From: Bacteroidales bacterium
GTDB taxonomy: Bacteria > Bacteroidota > Bacteroidia > Bacteroidales > UBA932
Assembly: GCA_017483985.1 (NCBI GenBank)
Contig: JAFUUB010000044.1
Coordinates: forward strand, 1-46,990
Length of the DNA: 46,990 nucleotides
Direction of reading: 5' to 3'
Notes under the pieces: generated by a model
What the model was told of the DNA's origin: nothing
Databases searched by the model: none
What the model saw: the letters and a program-made list of their open reading frames with translations, nothing else
Shown here: positions 8,102-18,010 of the stretch, one piece after another
How positions within the stretch are numbered: position 1 is the first letter of the stretch
Layout: each line of letters begins with the position of its first letter
Translations under genes and position numbers: made by a program

Positions 8102-8991
8102 CGGCTACGGCCCTGGGTCAGGGCCCGGTATTCGGCCGGGGTCATCCCGGCGAGGCGGCGGAAAGCCGTAAAGAAATATTCGTAGTTCTCGAAGCCCATG
8201 TCATAGGCGATCTCCTTGACGGACCGGTCGCTGTTGGTGAGGGCTTCTTTCGTCTTGCTGAACCGGACTTCCTGGATGTATTTGGCAGGGGAGAGGCCGG
8301 TGTATTCCTTGAAGAGCCGTCGGAAATTGGAGTAGCCCATGCAGAGGGCCTGGGCGACATCCTCCGGGCCGATGGTGCGGAACTGCTCTCCGATCAGGAC
8401 CTTGGCCCGGCCGATGAGGTCGCCGGTGTCGCTTTCGCGGAAGGCGCGGTTGCGGGCATAATAGTAACAAAGCCCCAGCAGGTGCACGACGATGCTGCCC
8501 AGCAGCGGCTGGAATCCCGATTCCTGCTCAGTCGCGGCCTTGATGGCATTGTCATACAGGTCGATGATCTCGCTGTGAATGCCGACGTCAAAGACCGGTT
8601 TCTCCGGTGTGAAGAATCCATTCTCCACGCGCGAGTCGATGACGGGCCCCTGGAAACCGATCCAGTATTCCTTCCAGCCGGTGTCCTTGTCGGGCCGGTA
8701 GGAGTGCCATTCGCCCGGGAAGAGCAGGAACATGGAGCCGCGCGAAACCGGGACCCAGCGTCCGAGACTGGCGCTGGTGAACATGCCTTTGCCCCGGGTG
8801 ATGTAGAGCAGCTGGTATTCGCTCAGGACGCGCCCCCGCTCTTCGGAGAACAGGTAGCGGGAAGGGTGGTCCGAGGGCGGATACGGCATTCCGGGAGCGA
8901 TCTCCTGATAGCCGACGGAGTTGACGGCCAGTCCCCACTTCAGGTCCAGGGGACTGATGACCAAGTATTTCAGGTGCAGGGAATTATCCAT
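8098..8991 (-). CDS. AraC-family transcriptional regulator
   Basis: The product has 297 residues. The N-terminal half is a cupin-type ligand-binding domain (YITRGKGMF, then LLFPGEWHSYRPD). Residues about 195-290 carry two helix-turn-helix motifs of the AraC/XylS type, the second within IAYDMGFENYEYFFTAFRR followed by the usual G-x-TPAEYR ending. It starts 3 bp after the stop of the HTCS gene on the same strand, so the two are one transcript. The ligand is unknown; sugars are typical for this subfamily. The context suggests control of the rhamnosidase locus together with the HTCS. Confidence 0.92.
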   Translation of the reverse strand: MDNSLHLKYLVISPLDLKWGLAVNSVGYQEIAPGMPYPPSDHPSRYLFSEERGRVLSEYQLLYITRGKGMFTSASLGRWVPVSRGSMFLLFPGEWHSYRPDKDTGWKEYWIGFQGPVIDSRVENGFFTPEKPVFDVGIHSEIIDLYDNAIKAATEQESGFQPLLGSIVVHLLGLCYYYARNRAFRESDTGDLIGRAKVLIGEQFRTIGPEDVAQALCMGYSNFRRLFKEYTGLSPAKYIQEVRFSKTKEALTNSDRSVKEIAYDMGFENYEYFFTAFRRLAGMTPAEYRALTQGRSR

Positions 8992-8994
8992 CTT

Positions 8995-11900
8995 TTATTG
9001 TTTCTTTGAGACCTGACTCGGCGGGAAGCCGAAGTGTTTCTTGAATTCGCGCGAGAATGTGAACGGGGAAGAGGAACCGACACGGTAAGATACTTCGCTG
9101 ACATTCAGCTCCCCGGATTTGAGGAGTTCCATGGCGATGTTCATCCGGTAAGTGGTCATGAAGGCTTGCGGGGTCTTACCTGTGAGGGACTTGACCTTCG
9201 CGTACAGACTGCTGTAACTCATGCTCATGTCCGCAGCCAGTTCGGCGATGCCGTAAGACTCATCTTCAAAATGTCGGTCGAGCAGTCCGTGAATCTTGTC
9301 CAACAACGCCCGCTGGGTCGGGTTTAGTCCGGTGCCAGACAGGGTTTCGGGCTCTTTCATCGTGGAAGAGGTCAGGTTGAGGATCCGTTCCTGGATCCTG
9401 CGGCGGTTGGCGATTTGGCTCTCGATGGCTGCGAGCAGGTAGTCCGGATCGAAGGGCTTGGGAATATAGGCGTCTGCACCGGATCTAAGGCCTTCCGCGC
9501 CGCTCTGGGCATCGGCTTTGGCGGTGAGCAAAACGACGGGAAGGTGGGCCATGTCGGGATCCGACTTGATGGCGTTGCACAGGCCGACGCCGCTCAGATT
9601 AGGCATGATGATATCGCTTAGGACCAGGTCGGGCAGCCCGAGCTTGAGGTTGTCGAGGGCCTCCTGGCCGTCGGAGGCGAGGATGACCCGGTAGTGGGGA
9701 CGGAGCAGGTCTCGCAGGAAACCGCGGATTTCGCTGGTATCTTCCACGACCAGAATGGAGGGGAGGTCGCGGTTGTCGGGTGTGCTGTCGGGAAGTTCAT
9801 GCGGCTGGTCCGGCAGGTCGGCGAAGTCTTTTTCTTCATACGAGGACCGGTCAACGGGAATCTGGAGCGTGAAGACGGATCCGGCGGGTTCGTTGGGGGT
9901 AAAGGTCAGGGAACCCCTATGCAGGAGGGCTAGGTTCCGGGCATAGTTCAGACCGATGCCGGATCCGATGACCTCTCCCTTTTCTTCTCCAAGGCGCTCG
10001 AACCGGTTGAAGATGCCGGCCCGTTTTTCTTCAGGAATACCTGGCCCATCGTCGGACACGGTCAGGACGGCCTGCTGTCCATCGCCGGTGAGCCGGATAT
10101 CGATATGCCCTTCTTCCGGCGTGTATTTCAATGCATTGCTGAGCAGGTTGCCGAAGATTTTGCTGATTTTTTCCGTATCGAACCAGCCCAGCATCGTTTC
10201 CGGGAGGTCCATGCGGATCGTCTGTCTGCGCTCCGTGGCGGCATAGCTGAAGTTCCCTGCAATGGCGCGGATGATGGAAACGAGGTCATTCTGACGGATG
10301 GCGAGTCTTTCCTCCCGGTGCTGCCCGGGCCTGTTCCCAAGGATCTGCTCGGACAACTCCTTGAGCCTTTCGGCGTTGCGGCCGATGGCCCTGATCAGGT
10401 CGTCTGCAGGTTGACCGAGCTGCATCTTTGACAACTGACGGGCAGGCGCGTAGATCATGGACAACGGCGTGCGGAATTCGTGCGAAATATTGGTGACGAA
10501 GTCGATATGCTGCTGTTTGAGTTCCTCGCGCTGTTCGGCGATGGCAAGCCGTTCCTGCTGGGTGCGCAGCCGGACGGTAAACCAGACGCCTGCCACCAGA
10601 AGTGCCAGTCCGAGAAGCAGGTAGAAAGCTTTTGCCCAAGGAGAAGCCCAGGGCGCCGGCTGGATGCGGACGGGAAGGGCGATTTCCTGAGGGCTCCAGT
10701 TTCCGTCTTGTCCGCGCACGCGCGCCCGAAATACATAACGGCCGGCCGGCAGGTAGGAGTAAACGGCCAGGATTTGGGAGGAACCATATTTCCAGCCGTT
10801 TTCGTAACCATCCAGCTTCCAGGAATAATTCAGCAGCGCCCCGGATTCGAAATCCAGTCCGGCGGCGCGGATTTCCAGGGAAGTCTCTTTCCAGTTCAAC
10901 CGGAGGCGGGGACTGTCGGCAGGGAGCAGACGGTCTCCGGCCATGACGGACTCGATCCGGAGCGGAATGGCCCTTGGTTCCGGAACCCCGTCCGAGGGAT
11001 CGATGACGGTCAGGTAGCCGGATCCGCCGAAATACAGTTTGCCGTCGTCATCCCGGGCGGAAGAGATCAAGTCATAGAACTGCCCGCCTGAGAAGTGCCT
11101 GTCATGCAGGGTCGTGAAGGTCCGGGATTTCGGGTCATACCGTGAAATATGGGTAGAGGTGCTGAACCAGATCCTTCCTTCGGCATCTTCGATGACCGAT
11201 TTGATGGTATTGTCAATCAGCCCGGATTCGATGGAATAGTTCTCCAGACTGTCCGTCTTTTCGGTGTAATGGAAAAGCCCCCGATTGTAGGAACCCAGCC
11301 AGAATGATCCGTCGGACGCCCGGAGCATGCCGCTGATGCTGTGAAGCCGTTCCGGCCCCAGTCGCTTCCAGGAACCGTCTTCCCGGATACGGAGAATGCC
11401 TTGCCGCAGGGAGACGGCATAGGTCTGCAAGTCGCCTTCATAGGGCATCAGGAAGGCGATGGCGGGGTCGTTGGATGGGGCGACCGTGGTCAGGGACCCG
11501 TCCTGGCCCAGGATCATGTATCCTTGCTGAAGGGAGAACCAGATCCGTCCGGTCCCGTCTTCCATCATGGAAAAAGCTTCCTTCCCCAAGGGAACGGAAG
11601 AGACGGCTACCGGACTTTCATGGTCTGTGGCGTATCGGACGAGGGTGTTTCCGTCCTGCAGGACGGCGATCCGACCGTCGGAATCGGTCAGGATGCCCAT
11701 GCAGGTATGCCGGTCATCTTTCCAACGGACCTGTCCTGTTGCAGGATCGACGCGTTGCAGCTGGTCGCCGCACCGCATCCAGAGCATCCCCTGCCTGTCG
11801 AAACACAAGTGGCTGATCCGTTCCGGCCGGTCCGATACGGTCAGGCTCATGTAGCGCTGGCGGGCTGCATAGAACTGCAGTCCACTCCGACCGTCGGAGA

Positions 11901-12816
11901 GCCAGATGTTGTTGTCGCGGTCGGTAAAGCAGATATAGTCGTCTGACTCCAGTCGTTGCTCAGGGAAAAGGGGTGTGACGTTCTGTGAAACAGTATTGTA
12001 GCTGAACATCCCTTTGCCGGCTATGCCTAAGAGCAGGTTGTCTTCCCGGTAGGGGAGGAGGAACAGGATACGGGAGTCCTTCGTCAGTTTGGCCAGCGGC
12101 TGCGGGAGCGGAAGAACGTTGCGTGAACCGGCATCCCGGCAGCGAAGGTCGTCCGCGGTGGCGATCCAGACGGTTCCGGACGGTTGTTCGCACAATCCCT
12201 TTACGGGAGCGTCCATTCCCAGGAACAGTTTCTCCCGCAGGACCAGGTCCGGGGCGAGGATTGACAGGAAGGTGCTGTCGCGCCGGGTGAATCCCACCCA
12301 AATCTCTCCGCCGCGGGAGGCCAGGACATGCTTCACCCAGGATACTCCGTCTTCATAATAGGAGCCCTCGACGCGGAGGTCCTCCTTGCGGAAGCGGAAC
12401 AGGCCTGCCTTCCCGCTGGCGATGATATGTGCATCATCCGGTTCCAGTATCCGGGTGACAGGATCGAACACCCATTGGTTGTATTTTGTGAACCGTCCTT
12501 CCTCGTAATAACCCAGTCCGCATTCATCGCCAATCCACAAGCGTTTCCCGTCGGAGTCCCAGAGCAGCGAGGAGATGTTGTCGTTGGACAGCCAGCCGTC
12601 CTCGCCGGATGCGAGGAACCATGTATAACCGGAGCCGTTGAAGCGGTTCAGGCCGTGCGCCGTCCCAATCCACAGGTTCCCCTGGGGGTCCTGAGAGAAG
12701 GCGGTGACTTCTCCGTTGGAGAGGGAACTGCCATAGGAAGGGCGCTGCGCCGGGGCATTTTGATAAATGCCAAGAATCGCAACTGTTGATATCAATAAAG
12801 TGAGTCGAAAATTCAT
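8995..12816 (-). CDS. Hybrid two-component system regulator (HTCS)
   Basis: The product has 1273 residues from MNFRLTLLIS (ATG 12814-12816), with a signal peptide ending near APAQ; the upstream part of the frame lies in the promoter region. Domain order: periplasmic beta-propeller repeats (about 25-640, repeated G-x-IWF/LWIG strands), a Y_Y_Y domain (about 670-735), one membrane helix (about 745-765), a histidine kinase with His779 in NISHEFRTP and an ATPase domain with SDDGPGIPEEK and GSGIGLNYA, a receiver with Asp1068 in LSDIIMP, and a C-terminal AraC-type HTH ending GFPPSQVSKKQ. HTCS proteins sense oligosaccharides in the periplasm and activate linked susCD loci. It is divergent from SusC across a 203-bp region and co-transcribed with the downstream AraC gene. 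Confidence 0.95.
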   Translation of the reverse strand: MNFRLTLLISTVAILGIYQNAPAQRPSYGSSLSNGEVTAFSQDPQGNLWIGTAHGLNRFNGSGYTWFLASGEDGWLSNDNISSLLWDSDGKRLWIGDECGLGYYEEGRFTKYNQWVFDPVTRILEPDDAHIIASGKAGLFRFRKEDLRVEGSYYEDGVSWVKHVLASRGGEIWVGFTRRDSTFLSILAPDLVLREKLFLGMDAPVKGLCEQPSGTVWIATADDLRCRDAGSRNVLPLPQPLAKLTKDSRILFLLPYREDNLLLGIAGKGMFSYNTVSQNVTPLFPEQRLESDDYICFTDRDNNIWLSDGRSGLQFYAARQRYMSLTVSDRPERISHLCFDRQGMLWMRCGDQLQRVDPATGQVRWKDDRHTCMGILTDSDGRIAVLQDGNTLVRYATDHESPVAVSSVPLGKEAFSMMEDGTGRIWFSLQQGYMILGQDGSLTTVAPSNDPAIAFLMPYEGDLQTYAVSLRQGILRIREDGSWKRLGPERLHSISGMLRASDGSFWLGSYNRGLFHYTEKTDSLENYSIESGLIDNTIKSVIEDAEGRIWFSTSTHISRYDPKSRTFTTLHDRHFSGGQFYDLISSARDDDGKLYFGGSGYLTVIDPSDGVPEPRAIPLRIESVMAGDRLLPADSPRLRLNWKETSLEIRAAGLDFESGALLNYSWKLDGYENGWKYGSSQILAVYSYLPAGRYVFRARVRGQDGNWSPQEIALPVRIQPAPWASPWAKAFYLLLGLALLVAGVWFTVRLRTQQERLAIAEQREELKQQHIDFVTNISHEFRTPLSMIYAPARQLSKMQLGQPADDLIRAIGRNAERLKELSEQILGNRPGQHREERLAIRQNDLVSIIRAIAGNFSYAATERRQTIRMDLPETMLGWFDTEKISKIFGNLLSNALKYTPEEGHIDIRLTGDGQQAVLTVSDDGPGIPEEKRAGIFNRFERLGEEKGEVIGSGIGLNYARNLALLHRGSLTFTPNEPAGSVFTLQIPVDRSSYEEKDFADLPDQPHELPDSTPDNRDLPSILVVEDTSEIRGFLRDLLRPHYRVILASDGQEALDNLKLGLPDLVLSDIIMPNLSGVGLCNAIKSDPDMAHLPVVLLTAKADAQSGAEGLRSGADAYIPKPFDPDYLLAAIESQIANRRRIQERILNLTSSTMKEPETLSGTGLNPTQRALLDKIHGLLDRHFEDESYGIAELAADMSMSYSSLYAKVKSLTGKTPQAFMTTYRMNIAMELLKSGELNVSEVSYRVGSSSPFTFSREFKKHFGFPPSQVSKKQ

Positions 12817-12836
12817 GTTAAAAATGCATTCCGCTA

Positions 12837-12867
12837 CGAAGATATTGACAATTGAAGAAAATGTCAA
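12837..12867 (-). promoter_or_regulatory. Promoter of the HTCS-AraC operon
   Basis: On the minus strand TATCTTCG (12837-12844) is a one-mismatch -7 element. A TTG (12865-12867) stands exactly 20 nt upstream as -33 element. The HTCS ATG is 21 bp downstream. Confidence 0.5.
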
Positions 12868-12925
12868 GGATATTGAAGATTTTGAGGGGCGTTTCAATCG
12901 TTTTATAAAGAATTTTGCATTTGGA

Positions 12926-12952
12926 TACATTTCAGAATACCATTGGAATGTA
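12926..12952. promoter_or_regulatory. Inverted repeat in the HTCS-SusC intergenic region, candidate operator
   Basis: TACATT (12926-12931) and AATGTA (12947-12952) are perfect inverted copies separated by 15 nt, and the match extends imperfectly to GGATACATT/AATGTACCC. The left arm is part of TACATTTC, a near-consensus -7 element facing SusC. The position between divergent regulator and SusC fits an HTCS or AraC binding site, but binding is inferred only. Confidence 0.35.
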
Positions 12953-13019
12953 CCCGTTGAAAACCAAATCAAAAATTGAAGTTTTTTATTACCCAAAAGT
13001 TCAACTCAAATAACTGCTC

Positions 13020-16000
13020 ATGAAAAAGAAACTCTTCATGTTGACGGTAATGCTTCTGGCGGCTGTGTCGGTACTGGCACAGAACGTCGGCATTTCCGGA
13101 AAGGTGGCGGACTCCAACGGAGAACCGCTGATCGGTGTCGGCATCCTCGTCAAGGGGACGACCACCGGTACCATGACTGACGTCGACGGCCATTTCGCGC
13201 TGACGGTTCCCGCCGGTGCGGTATTGGAAGTCTCCTCCATCGGCTATGTGACGAAGGAGATCACGGTCGGAGACCAGCGCGTATTAGACATCGTCCTGGA
13301 AGAGGACAATGAAATGCTGGACGCGACGGTCGTGGTCGGTTACGGTACAACCCGCCGCCAGAACTTCACCGGCTCCGTCGCCACGTACAAGGTGGCAGAT
13401 TCGCCGCTTGCCAATACGACCACCCAGAATGCCCTCGAATTCCTGCGTGGAACGGCGACCGGCCTGACCATGAGCCAGAGCGGCGTGGCCGGAGCGACTC
13501 CTTCGATGCGGATCCGCGGCCAGAAGTCCCTCAGCGGCGCAGGAAGCCCGCTCATCGTCCGTGACGGCGTGATCTTCCAAGGCTCCATCAATGACATCGA
13601 TCCCAATACCATCGAGTCCATCAGCGTGATGAAGGATGCCACTTCCCTGGCTGCCTACGGTTCCCAGGCTGCGAACGGTGTCATCATGATCACTTCCAAG
13701 AAGGGTCAGGTCGGCAAGCCGATGATCAACTTCCGCGGTACGGTCGGTATCTCCGAACAGAATGTCAAGCCCGACCTGCGCGACGGTGCCGGCTATATCG
13801 AACTGATCAACGCCCGCCGCGGCCTTCCCAAGGACGACACGTCCTGGATGAGTGCGGTCGAACTGGCCAACTACAAGGCTGGAAAGGAAATGGACTGGTA
13901 TGATTATGTGTCCCGCAAGGGCGTCCAGCAGGATTATTCCCTGAACGTCTCCGGCGGTACCGAGCGTATGAACTACATGGTCGGTGCGTCCTTCAACGAC
14001 CAGAACAGTTTCATCAAGGGCAACAACTTCAAGCGCGAGACCGTTTCCGCCCGCGTGAACAGCACGATCACAAACTGGCTCAGTGCCGGTGTCAACCTGA
14101 ATTATACCGAGACCCAGAACATCGCTCCGAACGTATTCTACCGGAATGTCGCGATGACCCCGTGGGGCTCTCCGACCCTCTCCGACGGCGTAACGATGCG
14201 CCGCTATACCGACGACCGCAGCACGGATTCGCAGAACCCGCTCTGGGGCATCTACAACGGCCAGGAGAACGAGACCAAGGGCAACAGCATCAATGCCGGC
14301 GGCAATATCGAGGTCAAGATTCCCTGGATCGAGGGCCTGAGCTATCGCATCACGGGCAACTATATCAAAGGTAACAGCCGTTCGATGTCCTTTACCCATG
14401 AGAACTACTATGTGGAACTGGGTACCGGCGAAGACGCTTACACGCCTGAGGCTATCGATTCCCACCTGAGCTCCGCGAACGGCAGCATCTCCAATTCGCA
14501 GAATGTTTCCTGGGTCATCGATAACGTGCTCAACTATACCCGTGATATCGGCAAGCACTATATCAACGCTTCCCTCGTCTATACCCGGGATTCGCGTGAG
14601 AACAGCAGCAACAGCATGTCCGGTTCCGATTTCTCCGGCATCGGAAACACGACTCTGGGCGCCTGGGGTCTGCACAACGCGGCCAACAAGGTGGTCGATC
14701 CGATCAGCTACACCCGTCATACGGATGTCGGTTACCTGGCCCGTGTGAACTACTCCTGGAACAACAAATACCACTTCAACGCTTCTTTCCGCCGGGACGG
14801 CAGCTCCGTTTTCGGCAAAGACCACAAGTGGGGCAACTTCCCGGCCGTCGGTGCCGCCTGGACCGTTACCGACGAGCCTTTCATGAAGCGTTTCTCCAGC
14901 TGGCTTGATTATCTGAAAGTCAAGGTCTCCTGGGGTAAGAACGGTAACCAGGGCCTCCAGCCCTATCAGACCCTTTCCCGCATGAATGTCGGCAGCCAGG
15001 CAGGCGTTACCTATTTCTTCGGTGACAATGTCGCCTTCGGTCAGGTCCTGCAGACCTTGGGCAACGATTCGCTCGGCTGGGAAACGACGACCTCCTTCAA
15101 CTATGGTTTCGAAGCCGATTTCCTCCAGCGTCGCCTCCATTGGGAACTGGATGCTTATAATTCCCGCACGACGGACCAGATCGTCAATCAGCCGATTCCG
15201 ACCATGCCTTCCGGTATCGGTATGCAGTATCAGACCCAGGGCCGGGTGGACAACTGGGGTATCGAGTCCTCCCTGCGTGCCCAGATCATCCAGAAACGCG
15301 ACCTCGGCTGGACGGCTGTCCTGAACTTCTCCATGAACCGCAACAAACTCGTTGATTTCGACGGTTCTGGTCACAGCAACCTCAACGCCAATCGCTTCCT
15401 GGGTGTTCCGATCAATCCGATCTACGGCTATCGCTGGATCGGTATCGTCCAGGAGGAGGATACCGACTACATCGCTGCGACGGGTGTCCAGCCGGGCAGC
15501 CCGAAGTTCGCCGACCTGGGTACGGAATCCATCGAAGGTATGCCTGACGGTAAGCCGGACGGCAAGATCACCACGGCGGACCGCGAAATCCTCGGCTACA
15601 ACCAGGAGGCCTTCCGCATGAGCCTGTCCAACACGGTCACCTGGAAGAACTGGTCTCTGTACGTGATGGTGAACGGCGTTTTCTCCGGCGGAAAATACGG
15701 CTGGGCTGAAAACCGGTATGCCTATGTTTCCAATGACTCAATGGCTTGGACCAACGTGTTCAACCATCCTTTCTGGACGAAGGAGAACCGGAACAATACG
15801 TATCCGAGCGCCACGGTGGACGACGAACGGCTGACCGCTCTCCAGCGCTACGGCTTCGTCCGCCTGCAGGATGTGAACCTTTCCTATGATTTCCGTGGGA
15901 ACAGCTTCCTCCAGAAAATCGGTGTCGCTTCCCTGCAGCTCTATGTCTCCGGACGCAACCTCTTCTTCCTGGCTCCGGGATGGGATTACTCCGATCCTGA

Positions 16001-16067
16001 GGTCCGTAACCCCCGCTCCCAGCAGCTGGCCCGTACCTATACCTTCGGTGTCAACGTAAGATTCTAA
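13020..16067 (+). CDS. susC: SusC/RagA-family TonB-linked outer membrane transporter
   Basis: The product has 1015 residues. A signal peptide ends at VLAQ (about residue 21). A carboxypeptidase-regulatory-like domain (about 23-100, GKVADSNGEPLIGVGILVKG) is followed by a TonB-box-like segment ATVVVGYGT. The plug domain (about 115-230) contains MRIRGQKSL and ANGVIMITSKKG. A long beta-barrel ends in Val-Arg-Phe, the aromatic outer-membrane sorting signal. SusC proteins import oligosaccharides or glycosides across the outer membrane with a SusD lid. At 1015 residues it is of normal length. SusD follows 1 bp after the stop. Arginine codons are mostly CGC/CGT rather than the CGG common in neighbouring enzyme genes, consistent with high expression. 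The cargo is unknown. Confidence 0.96.
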   Translation: MKKKLFMLTVMLLAAVSVLAQNVGISGKVADSNGEPLIGVGILVKGTTTGTMTDVDGHFALTVPAGAVLEVSSIGYVTKEITVGDQRVLDIVLEEDNEMLDATVVVGYGTTRRQNFTGSVATYKVADSPLANTTTQNALEFLRGTATGLTMSQSGVAGATPSMRIRGQKSLSGAGSPLIVRDGVIFQGSINDIDPNTIESISVMKDATSLAAYGSQAANGVIMITSKKGQVGKPMINFRGTVGISEQNVKPDLRDGAGYIELINARRGLPKDDTSWMSAVELANYKAGKEMDWYDYVSRKGVQQDYSLNVSGGTERMNYMVGASFNDQNSFIKGNNFKRETVSARVNSTITNWLSAGVNLNYTETQNIAPNVFYRNVAMTPWGSPTLSDGVTMRRYTDDRSTDSQNPLWGIYNGQENETKGNSINAGGNIEVKIPWIEGLSYRITGNYIKGNSRSMSFTHENYYVELGTGEDAYTPEAIDSHLSSANGSISNSQNVSWVIDNVLNYTRDIGKHYINASLVYTRDSRENSSNSMSGSDFSGIGNTTLGAWGLHNAANKVVDPISYTRHTDVGYLARVNYSWNNKYHFNASFRRDGSSVFGKDHKWGNFPAVGAAWTVTDEPFMKRFSSWLDYLKVKVSWGKNGNQGLQPYQTLSRMNVGSQAGVTYFFGDNVAFGQVLQTLGNDSLGWETTTSFNYGFEADFLQRRLHWELDAYNSRTTDQIVNQPIPTMPSGIGMQYQTQGRVDNWGIESSLRAQIIQKRDLGWTAVLNFSMNRNKLVDFDGSGHSNLNANRFLGVPINPIYGYRWIGIVQEEDTDYIAATGVQPGSPKFADLGTESIEGMPDGKPDGKITTADREILGYNQEAFRMSLSNTVTWKNWSLYVMVNGVFSGGKYGWAENRYAYVSNDSMAWTNVFNHPFWTKENRNNTYPSATVDDERLTALQRYGFVRLQDVNLSYDFRGNSFLQKIGVASLQLYVSGRNLFFLAPGWDYSDPEVRNPRSQQLARTYTFGVNVRF

Positions 16068-16068
16068 T

Positions 16069-17937
16069 ATGCATATGAATATGAAAAAGATAGTTTATTT
16101 TACCCTGGGTCTTGCATCTTGCCTTTCCCTCCTTGTGGCCTGCTCCAAGGACGAGGACTTCCTGAAAGAGACGCCTAAGACGATCTATACCTTCGAGACG
16201 GCTTTCCAGAAGCCTACCCAGCTGGATGCCGCATTGGTGAAGTGCTATTCCGATTTCTACCGGCTCCATTCCTGGGGAACCAATGTATGGGAAGAACTCC
16301 CCGCTTTCATCGGCGGTGGCGGCGGCAGCGCCTCGACGCTCCTGGCCGGCTATGGTGCCGATGTCCACGATGAGGACGGTTCCTTCGCACACGCAGGTTC
16401 TTCTTTCTCCAACCTGGCCATGATCAACCCGACCTATTCCCGTTTCCTGGCCTTGTGGAACCAGCTGTACGAACTGGCGGCTGCCGCCAATGTTTCGATC
16501 CGCGGTACCGAAGAACTGAAAGACGTTCCGGAAGATGAGAAGGCGTATGCTGTTGCACAGGCCAAATTCTTCCTCGGATGGGCTTATCTTCGTCTGGGTG
16601 AATGCTTTGGTGGCGTTCCGATTATTCGCGAATTCACGACCGATATCGCGAAATACTATGACCGCGAGTCCCGCGAGGATACCTATGCATTTGCCATCGA
16701 ATGCCTGAATGCCGCCGCGGACGGCCTGCCTGACACCCAGCGTGAGGACGGCCGCCTGACCAAGAGCGCCGCCTACCACTACCTGGCCGAGGCCTATCTC
16801 GCTCAGGGTGTGGAGACCGGCAACGCCCAGAATTATACGGATGCCGTTACCGCAGCCGACAAGGTCCTTGAAAAGCATCACTTGATGACGAGCCGTTTCG
16901 GCGTCCGTGCCGACGCGGCGGATCCGGGCAAATCCAACGGTGTCCCCAACTATCGTCCTGACGGCAATGTGTTCTACGATCTTTTCCAGATCGGTAACTA
17001 CAACCAGAGCGCCGGCAATGCCGAAGCCATCCTCGTGCTGCAGACTCCTACCTATGAGGAGCAGTTCAACAACGGCGGCCGTATCTTCAACCTGGGCAAT
17101 GCCACCGGCCAGCCTTACAAGGATCTGGTCTGGGCAGACAAGTACAAACTCCCGATGGAGAGCGGCGCAGGCCCCGGCCCTTGGTCGATGAATATCGATG
17201 CATCCCAGCACCCGTCCGGTTCCGTCTGTGCGTACCTGGGCGGCCAGACCTGGGGCATGTACGGCAGCACCCCGTACGTGGACGACTATGTCTGGGAAGG
17301 CAAGTATGCCGACGATATTCGCAATGCCGAAATCAACCTCTGCCATCCCGTCGTGCTGGATACGAAGCACCCGATGTTCGGCCAGATCGTCACCAGAGAG
17401 ATGATTTCCGAGCCGACCCGCCTGATGCGTGTCTCCGCCAAGGTGAAGATGCAGGATGAGTGGGGTTGGGACCTGAACAACCAGGGTCAGCCTTATTCCA
17501 CGGAGTACGGACGCGACTGGTATGCCGCCCGTTGTGCCGAGACCATCCTGTTCAAGGCTGAGGCTCAGTGGCGTTCCGGCAATGCCGCCGCTGCCGCCGA
17601 GACGATGAACGAGCTCCGCCGCCGTGCGCAGTGCTCCTACATGCTGACTGCCGCTGACCTGCCTGCCACGGACGGTATCTATACGATCCTTGCAGAGCGT
17701 ACCCGCGAGCTCTCCTGGGAGGAACACCGTTGGCCGCAGCTGCTCCGCATGGCGAAGGCCGGTACGGAGAACGTGGTGATGCACCATCAGTTGCTTAACT
17801 ATGCGATGTATATCGCGGAGGTGCCGATCTATGATGCGGCCCGCGGCATCAGCTGGTCGCTGTTCCCGATCCCGCAGCAGATCATCCAGGGCAATGACGC
17901 CGAGCATCCGATGAAGCAGAATGACGGTTGGAACTAA
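16069..17937 (+). CDS. susD: SusD/RagB-family substrate-binding lipoprotein
   Basis: The product has 622 residues from the first ATG (16069). ATGs at 16075 and 16081 are in frame, and the last (MKKIVYF) gives the cleanest lipoprotein signal, with Cys21 in LLVACSKDE. The mature part has the SusD/RagB helical TPR core: AQAKFFLGWAYLRLGE at about residue 165, and ARCAETILFKAEAQWRSGN near 490, followed by the typical LNELRRRAQ-like helix and an ILAERTRELSWEEHRW motif. SusD proteins form the surface lid over SusC and bind the incoming glycan. No SusE/F-like surface glycan-binding protein follows, so SusD may be the only dedicated binder. A strong hairpin lies 22 bp downstream. Confidence 0.95.
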   Translation: MHMNMKKIVYFTLGLASCLSLLVACSKDEDFLKETPKTIYTFETAFQKPTQLDAALVKCYSDFYRLHSWGTNVWEELPAFIGGGGGSASTLLAGYGADVHDEDGSFAHAGSSFSNLAMINPTYSRFLALWNQLYELAAAANVSIRGTEELKDVPEDEKAYAVAQAKFFLGWAYLRLGECFGGVPIIREFTTDIAKYYDRESREDTYAFAIECLNAAADGLPDTQREDGRLTKSAAYHYLAEAYLAQGVETGNAQNYTDAVTAADKVLEKHHLMTSRFGVRADAADPGKSNGVPNYRPDGNVFYDLFQIGNYNQSAGNAEAILVLQTPTYEEQFNNGGRIFNLGNATGQPYKDLVWADKYKLPMESGAGPGPWSMNIDASQHPSGSVCAYLGGQTWGMYGSTPYVDDYVWEGKYADDIRNAEINLCHPVVLDTKHPMFGQIVTREMISEPTRLMRVSAKVKMQDEWGWDLNNQGQPYSTEYGRDWYAARCAETILFKAEAQWRSGNAAAAAETMNELRRRAQCSYMLTAADLPATDGIYTILAERTRELSWEEHRWPQLLRMAKAGTENVVMHHQLLNYAMYIAEVPIYDAARGISWSLFPIPQQIIQGNDAEHPMKQNDGWN

Positions 17938-17959
17938 CCGGTCACGCTGACTGAACTTT

Positions 17960-17991
17960 CACTTCCGTCCCCCTGACCGGGGACGGAAGTG
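17960..17991 (+). terminator. Strong stem-loop after susD
   Basis: CACTTCCGTCCCC (17960-17972) pairs perfectly with GGGGACGGAAGTG (17979-17991) across a 6-nt loop. There is no following T-run, so it may be a leaky terminator or an mRNA-stabilising 3' structure that lets susCD be made in excess over the downstream enzymes. Confidence 0.6.
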
Positions 17992-18010
17992 CCAATCCCC
18001 ATCAGATGGG

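Noticed and set aside
13284..15374. A 696-codon minus-strand open frame opposite SusC
   Set aside because: It is antisense to an unmistakable SusC gene, and its product is low-complexity and lacks domain motifs; in GC-rich DNA such shadows are expected.
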